Origin: DASUNQ01 sp035536455
GTDB taxonomy: Bacteria > Acidobacteriota > Thermoanaerobaculia > Multivoradales > UBA5704
Length of the DNA: 64,000 nucleotides
Direction of reading: 5' to 3'
Assembly (NCBI GenBank): GCA_035536455.1
Contig: DATLOC010000040.1
Coordinates: 51,734 to 115,733 of the forward strand
The notes beneath the pieces are model-generated. The model did not search any database. It saw only the letters and a list, made by a program, of their open reading frames with translations, and had not been told where the DNA came from. Below are positions 25,472-31,803 of this stretch, in pieces. Made by a program: the position numbers and the translations under genes. Position 1 is the stretch's first letter, and the number at the start of each line of letters is the position of its first letter.

Positions 25472-26296
25472 ATGCGCACCCTCAACCTGGCCTTCGCTCT
25501 TGCCCTGCTGCTCTCGGTTGCGTCGGAGACCCAGGCCTGGCCTGCTCAGTGGTTTCTGGAGAGCTGCCCCGCGGCCTTCGACATCGAGGCAGCGAAGTTC
25601 GCCCAGGCGGTCCGCCGGGCGCGCCCGGGCTCTCCGGTCTACGTGCCGCACCCCTACCCCAAGACGGAGCACGCGGTCTTCGCCAACTTCGTCGAGCAGT
25701 TCCGGGAGATGTCGTTCGACGACGAGCCAGAGCGGGATCTCCGCGCGCTTCTGGACCAACAGCTCATCCGCTACGACGTGGTCGAGGTCGCGGAGTGGCA
25801 GATGCGATGCCGACCGATTCGTGGCACGTCAGATCGCCGCTTCCTGCTACGCCTCTTCCATGTCGGGACTGGTGAGGAGGTGGGGCGGATGACGCTCCAC
25901 GAGAGCGGCCTCCTTGGAACACTGAACTTCTCGGACGATGGCGGGCCGATCCGGTTGGGTGACGGGCATAACATCGAGAGTTTCGATGAGGCGGCGGCCG
26001 CCGCGCGGGCGGCGGGGATCAATCCGAAGGATCTCCAGTACATCACGCTCGGCGGCGGCATCGCGTGCTACGACGCCATACCGTGCATCGCCTTCCGGCA
26101 GGGCGGAAGAGTCTTCTTCTATCGCTCGGGCAAGCTCTACGAGCTGGAGCACGAGAAGGTGCGGGTCGACGCGCAGCGCTTCGGAGGCGAGACGCCGGAA
26201 CGGGCTGCGGCGATCAAGATGCTGCGGCCAGGGGAGCGCTTCGTGACCCTCGGGGGCTTGAATATGACGATCGCCAAGCCCATCAGAGACCGGTAG
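25472..26296 (+). CDS. Exported hypothetical protein
   Basis: A 274-residue protein. The signal peptide (residues 1-22, ending TQAWP) is clear, and GACGAGGAGA precedes the ATG. The mature protein has four cysteines (ESCPAAF, MRCRPI, GIACYDAIPC) and a mixed alpha/beta pattern. No catalytic motif recognised. It lies directly after the cysteine-peptidase-like lipoprotein and in the same direction, so the two may work together at the cell surface or in the periplasm. That link is inference. Confidence 0.65.
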   Translation: MRTLNLAFALALLLSVASETQAWPAQWFLESCPAAFDIEAAKFAQAVRRARPGSPVYVPHPYPKTEHAVFANFVEQFREMSFDDEPERDLRALLDQQLIRYDVVEVAEWQMRCRPIRGTSDRRFLLRLFHVGTGEEVGRMTLHESGLLGTLNFSDDGGPIRLGDGHNIESFDEAAAAARAAGINPKDLQYITLGGGIACYDAIPCIAFRQGGRVFFYRSGKLYELEHEKVRVDAQRFGGETPERAAAIKMLRPGERFVTLGGLNMTIAKPIRDR

Positions 26297-26360
26297 CGCG
26301 TCAGGGCAGACTACTTGCGCGGCGCACTTCCAGCCGTCGCTCCAGGACCAGTTCGAGGTC

Positions 26361-26804
26361 CTAAGGCTCGACGATGCCGGCGCGCAGGGTGCCGACGGCG
26401 GCGAACAGCTCCTCGCGCTCCTTCTGCCCGACCTTGAACTTGTCGAGCGTCGCCGTCAGGTGCTTGACCGCCGTGTCCCAGTGGGCGGCCGAGATCTTCA
26501 TCCCGGCGTGCGACGCTTTCATGCTCCGCCCCGTGTAGTAGCAGGGGCCGCCGCTCATCTCACAGAGCTGCTCGACGACGAGCTGGCGGATCTTCTTGAG
26601 CGACTCGGTGCTGTGCCCGGCGAAGAACGGCCCGAGCTGCGGGTCCGCCGCCATCCGCCCGATGAAGTCGTCGGTCACGGCGGCGATGGCGTCGTAGCCG
26701 CCCAGGCGCTTGTAGAGCGACGCGTCCTCGGCCGCGGCGAGCGGCGCCGCCAGGGCTACCGAAAGTAGCACTGCGCCGCCGATGAAAGCCTTGGTTCGGA
26801 GCAT
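26361..26804 (-). CDS. Truncated haemoglobin (group I) with signal peptide
   Basis: A 147-residue protein: signal peptide about residues 1-25 (ending LAAAED), then a full group I truncated globin of about 120 residues. Typical elements are SLYKRLGGYDAIAAV, the B/E-helix region DDFIGRMAADPQLGPFF, and the proximal-His region MKASHAGMKI (F8 His). Such proteins bind O2 or NO. Most truncated haemoglobins are cytoplasmic, so the export signal is notable and points to a periplasmic role, perhaps NO detoxification or electron transfer. Confidence 0.9.
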   Translation of the reverse strand: MLRTKAFIGGAVLLSVALAAPLAAAEDASLYKRLGGYDAIAAVTDDFIGRMAADPQLGPFFAGHSTESLKKIRQLVVEQLCEMSGGPCYYTGRSMKASHAGMKISAAHWDTAVKHLTATLDKFKVGQKEREELFAAVGTLRAGIVEP

Positions 26805-26900
26805 AGTTCCCTCCCGAGAGAGCTCGACTGCAGTCCATTGGCTTCTACGCGCGGGCCGAGCGCCCGGATGAGTCCGACTAGCGGCCGAACCGACTCCGAA

Positions 26901-27173
26901 TCAGTCCACGTTGAACACCGGACGTTCGCAGGTTGGACCGGCCTGTAGCTCGCTTTGTGTGTATCGGCTGTCTTGGTACAGCCGAATGGGATGGCAGCCT
27001 GTACCGAGACCGAATTCGACGACGTAGTCGCCTGGAAGCAGGCTGGTCCGAAGGACGCCGCGTTCCCTCTGGACGAGGTTCCCTCCATCGTCACCAAGCC
27101 AGATGTCCACCGATCTGGAGTTGCCGGTGATCTCGAGCTCGAGGTACGTGCGGTTCTCGTAGACGTGGCTCAT
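26901..27173 (-). CDS. Small beta-sandwich-like hypothetical protein
   Basis: A 90-residue protein. The strand pattern (YLELEITGNSRSVDIWLG, LRTSLLPGDYVVEFGLG, HPIRLYQDSRYT) suggests a compact all-beta domain. No signal peptide. The PGDYVVEF turn resembles beta domains that accompany effector modules, but I cannot name a family. It starts the lower-GC island; no good Shine-Dalgarno is seen. About 95 bp without a gene separate it from the haemoglobin gene. Confidence 0.5.
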   Translation of the reverse strand: MSHVYENRTYLELEITGNSRSVDIWLGDDGGNLVQRERGVLRTSLLPGDYVVEFGLGTGCHPIRLYQDSRYTQSELQAGPTCERPVFNVD

Positions 27174-27242
27174 TGTGCTGGCCGTAGGAGAGAGTGAACT
27201 ATCTAAGCGTGTCGGCCAACGTGATGCCCCTCACTGGCTGCG

Positions 27243-28173
27243 TCAGCAGTCCGGTGCAGGGGCCGGGTTCGGCGTCGACGATATTTCTTTTTCTCCTCTG
27301 ACCACTTGCGCAATGTACTCTCTATACTTTTCATCACAACGTGCCACCCTATCGCTGATTTCCTTATCCAACTCCTCTTCGGCAAAGAGCCTATGTGCCA
27401 CACGCTGTACGCCTGGGCCCAAGACTACCGGATCCCGAAAGATGTGCCCTACAAACTGCTTGGACTCGCCGGGAATGAGGTCAAAGAGCGCGCGAGTCAC
27501 CCAATACGTAGTGCTAAGCAGCTTGTGGAACTGCTCCCGAATATACATGAAAGCAAACACCGACGGATTGCCGAATTCAAGTTTGGCAGGATTCTTGGCC
27601 TCTGGGTTCGACGGCAAGAGGAGATACAAGCCCGGTTTACCATTCTCGTCCGTATAAATCCTCGCGTCAGAAGACACAAGAGCATGATGCTGCGAGAGAT
27701 CCCTATAGTCCTTCAGGCGACTTCCGTAGGAACCCCAATAACCTCGAAGAAGGTCGTCTAGAACAGGATGTAGCACCACCTTCCCTTGAGCCACATCCTT
27801 CATCACGTCGCCAAGGCTGCTCTTGAGGCCGATTGACAGCCCTCGTGAAATATATGGGACCAATGCATTCTGCGTTCGGCGCGCCGCCTCTAAGAATGTG
27901 TCGATCATGAAGCTAAGCTGGTCCCTGTCCTCTGGCCCCAGCACTAACGGGGTTCTGTCGCCAGGCCCTCTCCAATACAACTCGTTCAACGATGCTTCGC
28001 TGAAGGCGAGCGCATTCTATGAGGGCATTGTGCGCAGACGAAAGGGCATAAGGAAGCATCTCCAGATGAAAATGCGCGGAGCTATACTTCTCGAAGTCTT
28101 CACGAAGCTTGTCGGTAAGCTTATACTGCAAGCCATTAAGGTGAGGTATCAGGCTATTACCAGACTTGTACAC
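27243..28173 (-). pseudogene. Hypothetical gene interrupted by a frameshift
   Basis: Two overlapping minus-strand frames look like one protein. The 5' frame runs from a GTG at 28173 (MYKSGNSLIPHLNGLQYKL) to about SSAHNAL; the 3' frame continues NALAFSEASLNELYW and runs to 27243. The shared NAL is encoded twice, 13 bp apart (AATGCCCTC at 28029 downward, AATGCGCTC at 28016 downward), with a TAG between in the 3' frame. A 13-bp partial duplication would explain the shift; removing it joins the frames into a protein of about 305 residues. The 3' part alone (248 residues from a TTG at 27989) may still be expressed. No family recognised; GC is lower than the surroundings. Confidence 0.55.
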
Positions 28174-28222
28174 TCAGACTCCCGCTGTGACGCCGAACGG
28201 TTGACCGGCTGAGCGTGCGGCG

Positions 28223-28828
28223 TCAGGCGTCCGCTCGAGCCGGCGGGTTGGGCCTTTCAAGAGCTTGACGGATTGATTTGAGCTCCTCCTCGCGGAGTTT
28301 CTTCAGTTCGGTAGCCACGGGATCTGGTGCGGTCATTCCACCATGATAGGGCCTGAGATCGATGACGGTCCTTTCCGACACCGTCCGATCACCGTAGGAG
28401 TACGTCGCTGAAACCGCGAACGTTGATGGAGTTACGGACGGGTCGGCATCCTTGCCCAGGACAACGAAACCTTGGGCCAAACCAAAAACAATCTCCACGT
28501 CCGGTGGAAGCTGCTGAATCGGCTCTTGAAAAGCTACCGTTGACCGTAGGTTCACTCCGTCCTTGCGCCCGTACTGGTAGAAGTCGCGGTCCAGTTCCAG
28601 CCGCAAGTCGTGTGCCGCCGTCCGTCCGCGGTTAGCGATTCGAAGGAAGAAAATAGGATTGTTCGCAACGGTAAACACACTGACCGCAATGTACGGTCGG
28701 AGAGATGCCTCGTTTTGGTCCCGCATCACCTGTAGGACTCGTTCGTTGGCGCGCATCATCCTGAATGTCGCCCAGGCATAGAAGGCCGTGATGACCACCA
28801 GAGCGCCCGTCAGAAGTTCTATTGTCAT
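28223..28828 (-). CDS. Membrane-anchored hypothetical protein
   Basis: A 201-residue protein starting MTIELLTGALVVITAFYAWA: one N-terminal membrane helix (about residues 4-22), a short coiled segment (MMRANERVLQVMRDQNEA), then a beta-rich domain (RPYIAVSVFTVANNPIFFL, RIANRGRTAAHDLRLELD) and a charged C-terminal helix. This fold is common in membrane-tethered proteins of unknown function. The ATG was preferred over a GTG 21 codons upstream, because that extension would run into the attC-like element. It follows that element by 32 bp. Confidence 0.65.
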   Translation of the reverse strand: MTIELLTGALVVITAFYAWATFRMMRANERVLQVMRDQNEASLRPYIAVSVFTVANNPIFFLRIANRGRTAAHDLRLELDRDFYQYGRKDGVNLRSTVAFQEPIQQLPPDVEIVFGLAQGFVVLGKDADPSVTPSTFAVSATYSYGDRTVSERTVIDLRPYHGGMTAPDPVATELKKLREEELKSIRQALERPNPPARADA

Positions 28829-28860
28829 CTGCTTCCTCTGCCGTGCTACCAAGTCCCGCC

Positions 28861-28937
28861 GCCCAACGGCGTATGAGTGCAGCGGCAACACTCGGGCGAA
28901 AGCCCGAGTGTTGTCCGCTGCAACAAGGGGGTTAGAC
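28861..28937 (-). mobile_element. attC-like recombination site
   Basis: A 77-bp imperfect palindrome with the layout of an integron attC. On the plus strand GCCCAAC (28861-28867) fits RYYYAAC and GTTAGAC (28931-28937) fits GTTRRRY. Inside, TGCAGCGG (28878-28885) pairs with CCGCTGCA (28915-28922), and CAACACTCGGGC pairs with GCCCGAGTGTTG around a GAAA loop, leaving one unpaired T at 28914. On the minus strand the site begins 3 bp after the stop of the FRG gene and ends 32 bp before the next start, as expected for a gene cassette boundary. No integrase is in the window. Confidence 0.7.
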
Positions 28938-28940
28938 GGC

Positions 28941-29750
28941 TCACTTTTCAGACGGTTCGGCTGCGAGTTGCGCTAAAAGTGCGGGGTCGGCGAGCCCCTT
29001 CTCATCGCTCGAGAACATGTTGTCGTAGCGGATCTTGTCGGCAATCCCGACAAGGCCCGGGAATAGCGAGGATGGGCTTATACCGACGCGAAAGAGATGG
29101 TAGCGGATGTGCGGGAAATGCGTACAGGGGATTTCAATCTTGGTCAGCATGAGGTCGGCGTTCTTAGTGGTCTCCTCCAATGACGGTAGACGCTCAGGTC
29201 CCTCACTCGATTTGGCATGAATGGTGAACGCGCCCGCTTGAGCTCGGATGAAAGGCGAGATGTGTTCAGGAAAGTAGACCGTGGTCTGGTCAAGAGAGAA
29301 AGGCGTCGGTAGGTCGCGGGTGTTGAACACGGCTTCACGGTAGGAGTACGCCCACACCACGCCTGGATCCGAATCTAATGGGGGGTCTCTCACGGCAAAC
29401 CAAAGACCCACCAATGGGTTCGTGCTCCAATCGAGCAGCCGGGTTGGTAGGCGATTGTGTTGTGCAAGCGCGAGCCATTGCCAATCGGTTGCAGGCGTGT
29501 GGTCGAGGTAGGGAATCGACTCACGCTTGAACTCCTCCAGCATCTCGACCTCCCTTTGGAGGCAGCGAGATCGCTGGAGATCTCTTCCGGCCGAGGGAAT
29601 CAACGGCCAATCCCGCTCCTTCGTCTGGCCGCGGAATAGGACTTCGGGGCTGGAATAGAGCCAGGTGGCGACCTCGATAAACGCGCTCAGCGTGTTCACT
29701 TCAAACACCCTGGGACCGCCCTTTTCCTTCGTTTTGAGGTATCTATCCAT
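28941..29750 (-). CDS. FRG-domain protein
   Basis: A 269-residue protein. The FRG domain is explicit: EVLFRGQTKERDWPLIPSAG near residue 37 and ALAQHNRLPTRLLDWSTNPL near residue 95, followed by VGLWFAV. The biochemical role of FRG domains is not established; they are frequent in mobile and defence-related loci. The stop codon lies 3 bp from the attC-like element, and a perfect GTTAGGC half-site lies 74 bp upstream of the start on the same strand, so the gene looks like a cassette of about 963 bp. GC is lower than the core genome. No clear Shine-Dalgarno. Confidence 0.88.
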   Translation of the reverse strand: MDRYLKTKEKGGPRVFEVNTLSAFIEVATWLYSSPEVLFRGQTKERDWPLIPSAGRDLQRSRCLQREVEMLEEFKRESIPYLDHTPATDWQWLALAQHNRLPTRLLDWSTNPLVGLWFAVRDPPLDSDPGVVWAYSYREAVFNTRDLPTPFSLDQTTVYFPEHISPFIRAQAGAFTIHAKSSEGPERLPSLEETTKNADLMLTKIEIPCTHFPHIRYHLFRVGISPSSLFPGLVGIADKIRYDNMFSSDEKGLADPALLAQLAAEPSEK

Positions 29751-30104
29751 ATGTCTTCTAGCGACCCGGTAATGGCAGGAGTTCGGGTTCTTCGCTGCGC
29801 CAGACGACGGTCTACCGAAAGCCGCCTAACCTCTGCTTATACGGATTGGCCGGCTCTGGTTCTGGACAATAGCCGGCATCGAGCTGTCCGCCTATGATCC
29901 GGTGGCGGGACGGGAACCTCAGCCGCATCTCACGCCTGGTTAATGAGTTAGGAGAGTGTAGCAGAGACTGCGTGCGAGCAGATGCGACGCGGACGTGTCG
30001 TCTATGCGGCGCTGGACGGGGTCAGAGTTCGAGAACCCCCGCCCAGATCCTTCGCTGCGCTCAGGATGACGGCACTGCGAGCTTCGGTCGGCTGGGCACC
30101 ACGC
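29751..30104. other. Gene-free stretch with a GTTAGGC half-site and a dispersed repeat
   Basis: I see no convincing gene here. On the minus strand GTTAGGC (29824-29830) matches the integron core GTTRRRY and would be the upstream boundary of the FRG cassette. A GCCGGC stem (around 29850-29876) lies next to it, but I cannot find a good RYYYAAC partner, so a full attC is not supported. The right end carries a 23-bp dispersed repeat, listed separately. Confidence 0.4.
30048..30070 (+). repeat. 23-bp dispersed repeat, copy 1
   Basis: TCCTTCGCTGCGCTCAGGAT followed by GAC is identical to a second copy at 56694-56716. The sequence is quasi-palindromic (TCCT...AGGA) and could form a hairpin. Short repeats of this type recur in many GC-rich genomes; this copy lies in non-coding DNA just past the end of the CRTAC1 gene. 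Confidence 0.75.
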
Positions 30105-31778
30105 CTACGTCCCCGACTCGCGGAACACCAGCCGCTGGCTGCCGGCGACGTTGGCGCGCTGCTGCACCTTTCCCGATGGCCAGCGCACCACCACCCGGTC
30201 GGCTTTCGCCGCCCGGCCCAACCCGAAGATCGGCTCGACCTGCGACTGGGAGAGGTAGCTGCTGCCGGTGCGCACCAGCCAGCGCTGGGTGGCGCCGCCG
30301 GTGGTGACTTCGACGACCGTCCCCAGGCCGTCGCGGTTGCTCTTCGAGCCCTCGAGGCCGATCTTGAGCCAGCGGCCCTGCCCGCCGCCGGCGTTGGCGA
30401 AGACCTGGGCCGGGCCGCCGTTGTTGGTCAGCACGAGGTCGAGGTCGCCGTCGTTGTCGAGGTCGCCGTAGGCGGCGCCGCGGGCGACGCGCGGCTTGGC
30501 GAGGTCGCCGCCGGCGGTCGCCGTCACCTCTTCGTAGCGGCCGGCGCCGGCGTTGCGGAAGAGCTGCGTCGGCTGGCGGAACTTGACCTTGGTCTGCACG
30601 TTCTCGACCTCGGGGTCGAGGTGGCCGTTGCCGAGCAGGATGTCGAGCCAGCCGTCGAGGTCGTAGTCGAAGAAGAAGGCGGCGAAGGCGAGGGTCAGCA
30701 GGGTGCGGCGGCCGATCTGCGAGGCCGGCGCCACGTCGACGAAGAGCTGGTTGCCCTCGTTGCGGTAGAGCGCCACCATCTCGTTGGCGAAGTTGCCGAT
30801 CACCAGGCTGTGGCGGCCGCTGCGGTCGTAGTCGGCGGCGTCGATGCCCATGCCGCCGCGCGCCACGCCGGTCTCGGAGAAGGCCATGCCGGAGGCGACG
30901 CCCACCTCCTCGAAGGTGCCGTTGCCGCGGTTGCGGTAGAGGAGGTTGGGCTGCGTGTCGTTGGCGACCGCGAGGTCGGGCCAGCCGTCCCCATCGAGGT
31001 CGAGCACCGCCACGCCGAGCGACTTGGCGGAGGGCTTGGAGATCCCCGCTTTCTTCGTCGCGTCCTCGAACTTCCACGCCCCCTTGTTGCGGTAGAAGCG
31101 CGGTGAGGCGCCGGGGTAGGACTCCGGCGTGCAGTAGGACTTGCTCTTGCCGTCGAGGGTGCAGAAGAGGTCGGTCTCCGGCGTCCAGCTGACGTAGCGG
31201 GTGGCGAGGACGTCGAGCCGCCCGTCCTTGTCGGCGTCGAGGAGGGCGACCGAGGCGCCGAACTCGTAGTCGCGCGACAGGCCGGCCGCCGCGGAGACGT
31301 CCGCGAACTTGCCGCCGTCGTTGCGCAGCAGGTAGTCCTGCCCGACGCAGGAGAGGTAGAGGTCGGCGTCGCCGTCGTTGTCGAGGTCGCCGGCGGCGCC
31401 GCCCAGGCAGTAGGCGGCGATGCCGAGGCCGCTCTTCGCCGTCGCGTTGGCGAACTTGAGGCCCCCCTGGTTGGTGTAGAGCTCCTGCGTCGTCGCCTTC
31501 CCGGGCTTGCCCGGGAAGTTGCGGCCGTTCAGGAACAGCACGTCGAGCCGGTCGTCGCCGTTGGCGTCGAAGAGGACGACGCCCGGCCCCATCGTCTCCG
31601 GCAGCCACTTCTTGCCGAAGGCGCCGGTGTTGTGGGTGAACTTGATCCCGCTCGCCGCGGTGACGTCGGTGAAGCGCGGGCCGGCGGGGCGCGCGGGTTG
31701 GCCCGGCTGCCGCGGCTGCGAGAGCAGCGGCAGGGCCAGGAGCAGGCAGACGAGGATCGACCAGGATGTCTTCTTCAT
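30105..31778 (-). CDS. CRTAC1 family exported protein (FG-GAP/VCBS repeats plus ASPIC/UnbV domain)
   Basis: A 557-residue protein. Signal peptide about residues 1-20; FTDVTAASGIKFTHNTG is the family opening. Several FG-GAP/VCBS blades carry Ca-binding DxDxDG-type motifs (LFDANGDDRLD, DLDNDGDADLY, DYDLDGWLD), forming a beta-propeller over about residues 50-440. The C-terminal domain has the ASPIC/UnbV pattern (NRDGLGTVVEVTTGG, VEPIFGLGRAAKADRVVVRW). These are secreted or surface proteins thought to bind ligands or matrix. It lies downstream of the cytochrome gene (26-bp gap) and is probably in the same operon. Confidence 0.92.
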   Translation of the reverse strand: MKKTSWSILVCLLLALPLLSQPRQPGQPARPAGPRFTDVTAASGIKFTHNTGAFGKKWLPETMGPGVVLFDANGDDRLDVLFLNGRNFPGKPGKATTQELYTNQGGLKFANATAKSGLGIAAYCLGGAAGDLDNDGDADLYLSCVGQDYLLRNDGGKFADVSAAAGLSRDYEFGASVALLDADKDGRLDVLATRYVSWTPETDLFCTLDGKSKSYCTPESYPGASPRFYRNKGAWKFEDATKKAGISKPSAKSLGVAVLDLDGDGWPDLAVANDTQPNLLYRNRGNGTFEEVGVASGMAFSETGVARGGMGIDAADYDRSGRHSLVIGNFANEMVALYRNEGNQLFVDVAPASQIGRRTLLTLAFAAFFFDYDLDGWLDILLGNGHLDPEVENVQTKVKFRQPTQLFRNAGAGRYEEVTATAGGDLAKPRVARGAAYGDLDNDGDLDLVLTNNGGPAQVFANAGGGQGRWLKIGLEGSKSNRDGLGTVVEVTTGGATQRWLVRTGSSYLSQSQVEPIFGLGRAAKADRVVVRWPSGKVQQRANVAGSQRLVFRESGT

Positions 31779-31803
31779 ACGTCTCCGAGAGGTCCGGCTG
31801 GGT

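Noticed and set aside
28174..28222. attC between the frameshifted gene and the membrane-anchored gene
   Set aside because: The gap is only 49 bp, and the GGTCAAC/GTTCGGC-like cores miss the RYYYAAC/GTTRRRY consensus.
29824..29966. A second complete attC site upstream of the FRG gene
   Set aside because: Only the GTTAGGC core is good. The candidate partner (GTTAGGA at about 29946) breaks the consensus, and the arms between do not pair in the attC way.
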